A stretch of DNA of 64,000 nt, taken from the NCBI RefSeq assembly GCF_014925385.1, contig NZ_JACSDK010000015.1, positions 1 through 64,000 on the forward strand, given 5' to 3'. The position numbers and the translations under genes were made by a program. Positions 8,976-16,200 of this stretch are shown here, piece by piece; position 1 is the stretch's first letter; each line of letters starts with the position of its first letter. Below the pieces are notes generated by a model that was not told where the DNA came from, ran no database searches, and saw nothing but the letters and a program-made list of their open reading frames with translations. Source of the DNA: Pelagibius marinus (GTDB lineage: Bacteria; Pseudomonadota; Alphaproteobacteria; Kiloniellales; Kiloniellaceae).

Positions 8976-9010
8976 GCCCGCTGCTGACGCCTCAGCAGCG
9001 GGCTTTTTTG
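8976..9010 (+). terminator. Strong rho-independent terminator
   Basis: Perfect 12-bp stem (GCCCGCTGCTGA / TCAGCAGCGGGC) with a CGCC loop, followed by six T on the plus strand. It would stop rightward transcription coming from the DUF3892 gene before the toxin–antitoxin cassette. It lies just 5' of the minus-strand tRNA. Confidence 0.9.
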
Positions 9011-9053
9011 CCAGATTTTAAGATTATAGCAATTTTGCGATGGTAGATCAACC

Positions 9054-9464
9054 TTGACCGATAGCAATAATGCTATACCTTCTTGGACATTCCGCACCTA
9101 TGCGTCTCGAAGCGGGCGCTGCGAAGTTGAAGAGTGGTACGATTCGCTCACGCCAAAGGCGCAGGCTAAGGTCTTGGTTCGCCTGGAGTATCTGGCACAA
9201 CAGCCGCGGAGCGGTTGGCAACGCCCCCATTTTGCGCCGCTGCATGGAGAATGCAGTGGCCTCTACGAGGTGCGGTGCAAAGTCGAGAAGGTCGAGGTCA
9301 GATTGATCGGCAATTTCGGACCGAACAGACAGGACTTTACGTTGCTGCTCGTTGCTGAAGAACGCGGCGGCAAGTTTCGGCCGCCAAGCAGTTGTTCAAC
9401 AGCACAGGATCGTTGGAAGGAATTGAAAATAGAACCGGAGCGAGCCCATGAGTGGAAACCTTAG
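9054..9464 (+). CDS. RelE/HigB-like toxin (phage Gp49-like)
   Basis: A 136-residue protein of the RelE/HigB superfamily, mRNA interferases that cleave transcripts at the ribosome. Seen: RSGRCEVEEWYDSLTPKAQAKVLVRLEYL (helical hairpin), HFAPLHGECSGLYEVRCK and a VRLIGNF strand, the usual 'gLyElR…RLi' pattern. The start is uncertain: the TTG at 9054 overlaps a possible promoter, and the family core begins near WTFRTY (9081). The 3' end overlaps the antitoxin ATG by 17 bp, a typical coupled arrangement in the toxin-first HigBA order. A TATAGCAA/ATGCTATA repeat around 9026–9078 could be the autoregulatory operator. Confidence 0.75.
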   Translation: MTDSNNAIPSWTFRTYASRSGRCEVEEWYDSLTPKAQAKVLVRLEYLAQQPRSGWQRPHFAPLHGECSGLYEVRCKVEKVEVRLIGNFGPNRQDFTLLLVAEERGGKFRPPSSCSTAQDRWKELKIEPERAHEWKP

Positions 9465-10095
9465 GCAGTCGCTGGTTGAGAAACTGCGCGACAAAGCGTT
9501 TCGGCATGAATACATGGCCGAACACATCAGAACTGGCATCGCCTACCAAATACGCGCGCTACGGGACAAGCGTGGATGGTCGCAGCAGGAGATGGGGCGG
9601 CATCTGAAGAAGCCACAGAGTGTGGTTTCACGTTTGGAAGACCCAGACTATGGGCGCGTTAGTCTTCAGACGCTCATTGAAGTAGCCGACGTATTTGACG
9701 TGGGAGTCTTGGTGCGCTTTGTCGGTTACAGGGAGTTGTTGGAGAGAACCAGTGACCTTTCACCGGCCGCGTTGCTCGCACCAAGCTTTGATGAAGAAGA
9801 AAGTGCGCCTGTTACGTACAAAGCTGTTCAGGGTACTTCGGCGGCATCGGAAGGGGCACGGTCTGGAACAGAGCAATCGACATGGTCCCGCAATACTCTG
9901 TATTCACTGACTCTCGATGACCCAGAACGGCGCAGGCAAGGTCAGGCAACAATTACTCAATCGGAGCGAGAGCGAAACGCTTTGAGTCTGCAGAGAGGCT
10001 CATCCGCAATTCAAACAGATTCCATTGTTGGTTCCGCTAATCGCTTCCCTACGCTCACCCGTGCAGGATACCTTTTGGACCATGCGACTCATTAA
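9448..10095 (+). CDS. XRE-family antitoxin with long C-terminal extension
   Basis: A 215-residue protein. Residues about 30–95 form a helix-turn-helix of the Cro/C1 (XRE) type (ALRDKRGWSQQEMGRHL … SVVSRLED … LQTLIEVADVFDVGVLVRFV), the fold of HigA-like antitoxins. These bind the toxin and repress their own promoter. From about residue 115 there is an unusual ~100-residue polar, low-complexity extension that such antitoxins normally lack. It overlaps the toxin gene upstream by 17 bp and the third gene downstream by 14 bp, so all three are probably translated together. The extension may contact the third protein. Confidence 0.75.
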   Translation: MSGNLRQSLVEKLRDKAFRHEYMAEHIRTGIAYQIRALRDKRGWSQQEMGRHLKKPQSVVSRLEDPDYGRVSLQTLIEVADVFDVGVLVRFVGYRELLERTSDLSPAALLAPSFDEEESAPVTYKAVQGTSAASEGARSGTEQSTWSRNTLYSLTLDDPERRRQGQATITQSERERNALSLQRGSSAIQTDSIVGSANRFPTLTRAGYLLDHATH

Positions 10096-10771
10096 TGCTG
10101 AGAATGGACGCGTCTTGTCGTTGTTCTCGCAGGACGACATCCAGCCACAGATGGGCTACCATCTGCCGGATATCGTTGAAGGAATTGTGGCTCGATATCT
10201 CTTTGCTTCATTCCCCGAGGACAAGAGACTATCTGGGGACTCCCAGGAAGGACCACTCAGGTTCAAAACCGGAAGATTTGTCCATAGCAATACTCCGATA
10301 TATATCCATCTGATGGATGTCTATCGAGATGGTGTTGTTGTCGAGGCCACTTCCACCGACTACGCAGAGATTGTTGCTGACGATCTTTTGTCCTGGGCGG
10401 AGGAGCAATTCGGATTCAGGTTTTCTGAAGCGTCAATGCGAAGAGTGTATACGAGCTCGGTAGTTGTTGAGTTCGATCTTGATGTCAACTATTCCCTTGC
10501 AGCATTTGAACAGGTCAGTGCCGCTTATACGGCTGCTATGCGACGGTTCCGCGCAATAGACGAAACCGTGAACGTGACGAAAATTCAGCTGGGCGTTGAC
10601 CCCACTCGTCTGACATCGCGACAGTTGGGTGCTGATTTTATCATCGAACGGCGGGTCAATTGTCCACACGATAGCAATAGGTTCTTCTGCGACGCACCGC
10701 TTCCAACCCTAGACCATGTTGAGCTTTTGAAGACATTCGAGGCACTCTTGAAGACCGGACGCGGGTCGTAG
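10082..10771 (+). CDS. Third gene of the toxin–antitoxin cassette, unknown
   Basis: A 229-residue protein. I placed the start at ATG 10082 (MRLINAENGRVLSLFSQDD), which overlaps the antitoxin stop by 14 bp. It has no signal peptide, membrane segment or catalytic motif I recognise. It looks like a mixed α/β protein: DVYRDGVVVEATSTDYAEIVADDLLSWAEEQFGF is a clear strand–helix unit, followed by VVVEFDLDVNYS and a second long helix. It is not obviously the SecB-like chaperone of known three-part TAC systems. Tight overlap implies a function tied to the toxin or antitoxin, such as a chaperone, a sensor or a phage-triggered partner. No name can be given. Confidence 0.6.
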   Translation: MRLINAENGRVLSLFSQDDIQPQMGYHLPDIVEGIVARYLFASFPEDKRLSGDSQEGPLRFKTGRFVHSNTPIYIHLMDVYRDGVVVEATSTDYAEIVADDLLSWAEEQFGFRFSEASMRRVYTSSVVVEFDLDVNYSLAAFEQVSAAYTAAMRRFRAIDETVNVTKIQLGVDPTRLTSRQLGADFIIERRVNCPHDSNRFFCDAPLPTLDHVELLKTFEALLKTGRGS

Positions 10772-10962
10772 AACGGAAGATCTCAAAGCTATGAATTCGA
10801 CGGGATGAGATCGCGTGTATGGAAGTTCGTGGCGTCAGTCCATCTCGTGACCGCTATCGCTTCTTGTTCTTGGTTCCGGATTGCCGAGGCCGTGCTGTAG
10901 CTCCGGCCGACCTTCATCGCTGTCGGTGGGTTTGTTGCGTTTCAGCATGCTGGGTCATGAGG

Positions 10963-11481
10963 TCAATAGCTTGCTTTGCCTATAATCTTGTTCTCCCGCC
11001 TCCGTGCCTGCCGCCATCCGTCTCGCAGTTTTGCAGCCAGCACTTCCTTGTCGCCGAAGGCTTCCTCATTCGTGATTCTGATGAGCGTGATGTCAAAACG
11101 CGCGCAGTCCTCGTCCTTCTGGCGGTCGCGCACCATCTGTTCGGGTTTCCGGTGAATAGATCCGTCAATTTCGACGGCCAGCCTGATCTTCGGGAAAAAG
11201 AAGTCCAGTATCCACTTTCCGGATGCCACGTGTTGGGACTTGAACTCCCCTTTCAGGACACCGCCGCCCAACTCTAGGAGAAACTGTTCGAATGCCGCTT
11301 CCGCGGGCGTGGGATTGGCACGTTGATGCCTCGCATGCGCAATGATGTAGCTTTCGGAGTACTCATGCTCGTCGACAGCCGCCACCTGGCCCACCGGACT
11401 AGGAGTGACGCCATCACGTCCCTTGCGCTGTCGCCGCCGACCGGTGCGCCTTCTGGAAGTTCCACGTCTTGGATTACGCAT
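10963..11481 (-). CDS. DUF559 family endonuclease-like protein
   Basis: A 172-residue protein from ATG 11481 (a TTG at 11502 would add seven residues). After a basic N-terminus rich in Arg, the DUF559 core is visible: ARHQRANPTPAEAAFE, then WILDFFFPKIRLAVEIDGSIH, RDRQKDE and a final TLIRITNEEAF. DUF559 proteins share the Vsr-like PD-(D/E)XK fold; the Asp of 'LDFFFP' and the acidic residues of 'VEIDGSIH' match the usual metal site. Members are common as solitary genes on mobile elements and may nick or cleave DNA. The basic leader is longer than usual and could bind DNA. It faces the toxin–antitoxin cassette convergently. Confidence 0.8.
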   Translation of the reverse strand: MRNPRRGTSRRRTGRRRQRKGRDGVTPSPVGQVAAVDEHEYSESYIIAHARHQRANPTPAEAAFEQFLLELGGGVLKGEFKSQHVASGKWILDFFFPKIRLAVEIDGSIHRKPEQMVRDRQKDEDCARFDITLIRITNEEAFGDKEVLAAKLRDGWRQARRRENKIIGKASY

Positions 11482-11502
11482 AGTCAGTACAGTTTGAATC
11501 AA

Positions 11503-12090
11503 ATTTCAGCGGGTCGAGTACGCGAGATTCCATCAAACATGGCTGACGTTGCCCCTACGTTAACGCTGTGAATGCAATCGTAATCCCTGATCGTAGGCGG
11601 GCGCGTCCTCCTTCGTTGCAGGCTACGCATGACTGGGCTCTCGTAAACCGGATCTCTGCATGGCCTTTGGCGATGCAGAGGTCCGGCCGTCCGGCTTCGA
11701 TCCCTCGCGCGTAGATTCTGGCAAGGCCCAATATTGACGGCTGCGCGAGGGCGTCCTCGGTCCCGCTGCGCTCGTTCCTCGCTACGCTCCTGCGGGGCCG
11801 CCAGGAACCTCGCTCCTCCGATCGCCGCTTCCCGCCGCTCAGAGCGCGGCTCCTGGCAGGCTTCTCAGTTTTTTTGGTATGACGGCTTGGCCGCGCTCCT
11901 CGGGCCGAGCCAGGGCCTTTGCAAGGCGAACCACCTTGCGGCGGTAGATGTCGGCAATTTCTGGGTTGAAGTCGGGGGAGTGGGTGGAGCAGGCGAAGCG
12001 GTTCTGGCCGCGAATGGTGTAGATTGTGAAAATTTGGGAAGCTATCCTCCTTCTGTCGTCGGCGACAGCACTCCCTCGAGGTACAGTCTC
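11503..12090. other. Decayed stretch before the SIR2–KAP gene
   Basis: 588 bp without an intact gene. It contains the recombinase remnant described at 11839–12020 and a GC-rich, low-information stretch (about 11,735–11,870). The immediate promoter of the SIR2–KAP gene is probably within 12,020–12,080; a GAGG ribosome binding site lies nine bases before its ATG. No clear −35/−10 was found. Confidence 0.4.
11839..12020 (-). pseudogene. C-terminal fragment of a large serine recombinase
   Basis: The minus-strand frame reads QNRFACSTHSPDFNPEI then ADIYRRKVVRLAKAL and PEERGQA. The 'NPEIADIYRRKV.RL..AL..PE' pattern is typical of the C-terminal helical region of large serine recombinases (resolvase/integrase family). 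The expected end (…RGLI.RIVL) is lost after it, so the fragment is decayed. Together with 15650–15916 on the same strand and in the right order, it looks like one recombinase gene cut by the SIR2–KAP gene. Confidence 0.55.
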
Positions 12091-15000
12091 ATGGCAAGCG
12101 AGCACAGCGATCTCAGAAGCCTAGTCGGACGGACCCACGAAGGCCGCCTCATCCCCGTTCTGGGGTCGGGTGTCGGTGTGGTGGCGGGACTTCCTAGTTC
12201 TCGTGAAATCACACAATTACTTGCCGAGGAGATAGGGATCGCCGACGAAGACCGCGCCATCGATCTTTCGACAGTTTCCGAGATGTTTGTGGCGAGGACC
12301 AGCAAGCAAGCGCTGGAGCGCAGGCTGGCAGAAATATTCTCCGGGCCTCGACGACCCACACCGATTCACCAGCACCTAGCCCGGCTATCGGGCGTTCAGA
12401 TATTCATCTCGACTGGGTACGACGATCTTCTTGAAAGGGCGCTGGACGCGGAAGGCAGACAGTACGAAACCATTAGCTTCCAAGAGAGTGAAGAACTCGA
12501 GGCCGTTTATGTTTCCGTAAAAGGGGAGCGTCATGTCCTGCGCAGGAATGACCCGGAGCTAAGTAAGCTTGAGCCGTTCACGCCTTTGGTGATCAGATTG
12601 TTCGGGGGAGGGGTATCACGATCGTACGAGCCACGCTTCGTCGTGACTGAAAGCGAACTAGTTCATCTGGCGAAGTCGCTGCCCGAGATCATCCCAAGCC
12701 ATGTTCTCGCTCGCATCAGGACATCATCCCTTCTGTTCCTCGGCTTATCGGCGACCGGAATGGCTACTCAGATGACTCTGAGCTCACTGCTCAGAGATCG
12801 CGCGACCTCAAGCCCAACGAGTTGGGCTGTCCTTCCGCTTAGTGATGTGGCGAGCAACGAGGTCTTCACGCGATTCGGGGTGACAGTTATCGAGGGCGAA
12901 TTGTCTAATGTAGTCGACTCTCTATCGCAGCAGGTAGAGTTCTCGAGGGCCTCTGCAGAAAGCCGCCGGCGGGACAGGCAAGCAACAAGTAACAGTGATT
13001 CCACAGAGGAAGAGCCGGAAACACAGTCTGACGTGGACCGCGCACGCCCGATATCAGTTGCGGATGTCGTGGCTGCAGCAGCAGGAATTGACGCGGATAT
13101 TACGACAGATGGCGAAGGCCTACTGGCGGCGGCAGTCGCACTTCTTCCACAGAAGAGGGCGGAGAACGATGTCCTGTCCACTTCCACCCTGTTCCTCGCG
13201 GCAGTCGAATGGGGGCTGGGTCGGGCTGGTGTCCGAGAGCCGCCTAAGCCCCTAGCTAGTCTGGCTCACGCGCTCGTCTCGTCGAGGGAAGGACCTTACG
13301 ACGAACTCCGCACCGAATTCTTTCAGACAAATCCCCCGACTATAAAGCTTGAGATTGGAGGAGAGGAAATTCCATCCTTTGATCTTTCAAGCAACTTCAA
13401 ACAAGCGTATCGAGACGCTGCTGCTGAAGGATCCGTCACCGCGACCGCACTGGTGCGGTCCTTGCTCCGCCACGCTGCGTCTCCTGCTTACACCGGTACC
13501 TGGTTTCGAGATCGGCTTGAGAAACTCGAAGTATCACCGTCCCTACTGGAGATGACTCTTCTTCCCGGCGCCTCCACCCATGCAGCTAGCGATCTGTGGA
13601 CCGTCGATGACAAGCTCGGCTATGCTGAATACGCAAGAGCTATCTTCCATTTCTTGAGGGATCCGCGGACGCATCCACCGCTAACTATCTCAATTCAAGC
13701 GCCATGGGGCGGCGGCAAGACCTCGCTGATGCGGATGATTCAGCGCGAGTTGGATCCTGTAGGCTATGCGCGTGCCCAACCCAGCTCGCTACCAGCGAGC
13801 GCGCCTGCAAAAGGCGCCTCAGCGGAGACGCTCCTTGATGAGCTCCGGGAAATGGCGAATGGTAGGGCCAGTGAGATACGGATGAACTTGGGCGAGGGAG
13901 GCACATTTCCGACTATCTGGTTTAACGCGTGGACCTACCAGAGCGGCAACCAGTTCTGGGCTGGTCTTGGGGAGGCGATCGTTCGTGGGCTGACCATGCG
14001 GCTTGATCCTGTCCAGCGTGAGAAGTTCCTCTTGCGACTGCACCTCGCTCGCGTTGATCCGCATGCCATTCGTCGAAAGGTCTACGCGGCAGCAGCTCAG
14101 CACTTCCTCAATTTCCTGCGTAGTGGCCTCAAGTGGGTGTTAGCCATCGTCGTACTTCTTACGGCGGCTATAATTGCCGGTATTGGTTTAGCATACGATC
14201 TTAGTCAGGAGCTCCTCGGCTGGACCGTCTCGGGTTCGGCACTCGCTGGTTTGGGAACCGCTCTTGTGGGGTATGCCAGAGCACTGTTCAAGGCCAAAGC
14301 CGAGCCGGCGCAGTTCAGCCTTTCCGACTTCCTTGACATTCCCAACTATTCGGGTGAGCAAGGCTTTGTACATCAAGTGAACGATGACCTACGCCGAATC
14401 TTAGACATCCTACCCTTTGTCGAGGGGGCCGATGGTGAGCCTCTCCGCGTCCCCATCGTGCTGTTCATCGATGACCTGGATCGATGCTCACCAGTTAAAG
14501 TCGCCGAGGTTTTTGAGGCGATAAATCTCTTCATCGCAGGCGAGTTCCCGAATTGCTACGTTGTTCTAGGCATGGACTCAGAGATTGTGGCCGCAGCTTT
14601 GGAGGAGGCCCACAAGGAGGTTGTTGCTCGCCTGCCGGCCTATAGTCGGCAGACGGCGGTAGGCTGGCGTTATATGGACAAATTCGTCCAATTGCCGTTT
14701 GTTATTCCTCCGATCGATCCGGAAGCCGTCAAACTCTATGCGGTCCACCTGGCCGCCCGAGAGAACTTGGCAGCGAACCAGGCCCAAGTCCGAGCAGCGG
14801 CACTCGATCGTCGAAGTCTTGAGGACTCGATTGCCGAAATTCAGCACGAGGTCGAGGAGGATGAGCAAGTCGCACAGCGACTCGCAGAGAAGCATGGGCT
14901 CGAGGGCCAAGTTGGCGAGGCCCTGGCTCGAGAGATCATGGAACGGGACCAGCGGCTGGAGTTCATCGACGCGCGTGCGGAACTTTTGAGCCAGGACAGC

Positions 15001-15510
15001 AGTGAGATTGAGGCATTGCTGCAACAGGCCCATGCTGAGTTCTCCAATAACCCGAGAGAGCTCAAACGCTTAGTAAACGTGTATCGGTTCTACATGAATC
15101 TACGCTTGGCGCGCGAGTCGCGTGGCCAATCAATCCCGACCATTGAGCAGACTCGAAATTGGGTAATGATGATGCTGGCTTGGCCGGAGTTCTATCGATG
15201 GATTCGGCGCAGCCATACGGAATGGGAAGCTGAAGCAAGTGACTTGGAGGCTGCAGAGACCGGGCGACTTCTTAAAGAGTTGGAAGATCTGGCCATCAAG
15301 CCAATCGAAAAGTTGAACGGGACGAACGAGAAGTCAGAGATGGTTGAGCCAACTTTGGAGGACTGGACGAGCGGGCTAGAAAGCCGAAGCGGTCTTTCCA
15401 AGGAGACCCCTTGGTTATCGGACGAACGCCTCTTCCGCTTCTTTCAGCGTGTCGCGAATGCGGGACACGAGGCCTCGTTGGCGGCAGGAGCAGGAAAGGG
15501 CTTCTGGTAG
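12091..15510 (+). CDS. SIR2-like–KAP P-loop NTPase fusion, candidate defence protein
   Basis: A 1,139-residue protein (ATG at 12091, GAGG ribosome site). Residues about 18–290 are SIR2-like: LIPVLGSGVG..AGLPS (25–36), FISTGYDDLLERAL (~105–118) and VIRLFGGGV…VVTESEL (~168–190). Active SIR2 NADases have Asn in 'TNYD' and His in 'LHG'; here they are Gly109 and Phe171, so NAD hydrolysis is doubtful. A helical Clp-N-like region (~330–500) follows. Then a KAP NTPase: Walker A APWGGGKTS (537–545), two membrane helices (~680–735) inside the domain, Walker B VLFIDDLDRC (Asp794), then a coiled coil (~910–960). KAP NTPases are membrane-bound and include the phage-exclusion protein PifA. I infer a single-gene antiphage system with membrane action; no described system with exactly this architecture comes to mind. 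Confidence 0.8.
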   Translation: MASEHSDLRSLVGRTHEGRLIPVLGSGVGVVAGLPSSREITQLLAEEIGIADEDRAIDLSTVSEMFVARTSKQALERRLAEIFSGPRRPTPIHQHLARLSGVQIFISTGYDDLLERALDAEGRQYETISFQESEELEAVYVSVKGERHVLRRNDPELSKLEPFTPLVIRLFGGGVSRSYEPRFVVTESELVHLAKSLPEIIPSHVLARIRTSSLLFLGLSATGMATQMTLSSLLRDRATSSPTSWAVLPLSDVASNEVFTRFGVTVIEGELSNVVDSLSQQVEFSRASAESRRRDRQATSNSDSTEEEPETQSDVDRARPISVADVVAAAAGIDADITTDGEGLLAAAVALLPQKRAENDVLSTSTLFLAAVEWGLGRAGVREPPKPLASLAHALVSSREGPYDELRTEFFQTNPPTIKLEIGGEEIPSFDLSSNFKQAYRDAAAEGSVTATALVRSLLRHAASPAYTGTWFRDRLEKLEVSPSLLEMTLLPGASTHAASDLWTVDDKLGYAEYARAIFHFLRDPRTHPPLTISIQAPWGGGKTSLMRMIQRELDPVGYARAQPSSLPASAPAKGASAETLLDELREMANGRASEIRMNLGEGGTFPTIWFNAWTYQSGNQFWAGLGEAIVRGLTMRLDPVQREKFLLRLHLARVDPHAIRRKVYAAAAQHFLNFLRSGLKWVLAIVVLLTAAIIAGIGLAYDLSQELLGWTVSGSALAGLGTALVGYARALFKAKAEPAQFSLSDFLDIPNYSGEQGFVHQVNDDLRRILDILPFVEGADGEPLRVPIVLFIDDLDRCSPVKVAEVFEAINLFIAGEFPNCYVVLGMDSEIVAAALEEAHKEVVARLPAYSRQTAVGWRYMDKFVQLPFVIPPIDPEAVKLYAVHLAARENLAANQAQVRAAALDRRSLEDSIAEIQHEVEEDEQVAQRLAEKHGLEGQVGEALAREIMERDQRLEFIDARAELLSQDSSEIEALLQQAHAEFSNNPRELKRLVNVYRFYMNLRLARESRGQSIPTIEQTRNWVMMMLAWPEFYRWIRRSHTEWEAEASDLEAAETGRLLKELEDLAIKPIEKLNGTNEKSEMVEPTLEDWTSGLESRSGLSKETPWLSDERLFRFFQRVANAGHEASLAAGAGKGFW

Positions 15511-15649
15511 CAGCCAGGGCGTTGAGCACTTTGACTTTGCCCTTGCTCGCATCCTTCTTGGCTAAGCTGTACCACGACCCGCACAGGGCCGACCGAATAA
15601 TCGTATTTGACGACCCGTTTAGGCGCTCCCGCAGCAGCCGCAGAAGACC

Positions 15650-15916
15650 AGACCCGAGAGAGCGGAGTGACCGGCCGACGCAGCTTGAGCATGGTCCTAG
15701 CGTGGCCGGCGCGGGTGGCGATGATGGTCTTGGCAAAGGTCTCGGTAAGCTGCTCCTGGCGGGGCTTGACGGCCTGCCAGAGGGCATCCTTGACGATGTG
15801 TAGCTCGGGACCCTCGACGGTGATCCGCGTTGACCTGGTCGCGGCTGATGCGATCCGGGCCCTCCGCGAGGAGGACGTCGAACTCTTGACGCCGCGCATC
15901 CTGGAGGAGGGCCCGG
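15650..15916 (-). pseudogene. N-terminal and central fragments of a large serine recombinase
   Basis: On the minus strand, 15916–15833 reads RALLQDARRQEFDVLLAE, GPDRISRDQ. This is the resolvase-domain signature '..LL.DAR…FDVVLAE.LDR(I/L)SRDQ'. It is followed, after loss of a large middle part, by GPELHIVKDALWQAVKPRQ and RAGHARTMLKLRRPVTPLS, which match the 'recombinase' domain ('ELRIVDDALWQ.VKARQ…RRP…LLSGL'). The catalytic Ser region is absent. The gene is therefore dead, and its C-terminal part is found at 11839–12020. Confidence 0.7.
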
Positions 15917-15927
15917 ATCGCATCAGC
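15844..15927. repeat. 22-bp perfect inverted repeat
   Basis: Arms 15844–15865 and 15906–15927 are perfect reverse complements (left arm begins GCTGATGCGATCC, ends GGGCCCTCC), separated by 40 bases. The arms fall on codons for the recombinase 'DAIRALL' and 'EGPDRISR' sections. It may be a rearrangement scar or an inverted duplication rather than a functional site. Confidence 0.75.
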
Positions 15928-16200
15928 TGAGCGACGGCGTGCACCGCGGCGTCGATTTTGACCTCGGCGGCCGCGACCGTCTTGGCGGAGCTTCCTGCGG
16001 GCGGTCCTTGCTGTCGGTCATGACAATTCCTTTTCCGGAAGACTTCAAAAGGAGGGGAAACAATCCGGCAAGGAGGCCGAACGATCGTTGACCGGGTGGT
16101 CGCCTCCGGAGGCGGGCGGAGGCCCCTTGAGACGGCCCGGCGCAGCCCGACAGGGCGGCCTGCAAGCGCCAGGAACTGCGTTGAGAGTAAACTCGCTATC

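Larger units (their letters stand above)
15511..16200. other. Decayed recombinase region after the SIR2–KAP gene
   Basis: 690 bp with no intact gene. It holds the recombinase fragments (15650–15916), a 22-bp inverted repeat, and a GC-rich stretch near 16,060–16,190. A minus-strand frame at about 15,923–16,165 (MTDSKDRPQEAPPRR…) may be the original start region of the recombinase locus. Nothing else is supported. Confidence 0.4.
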
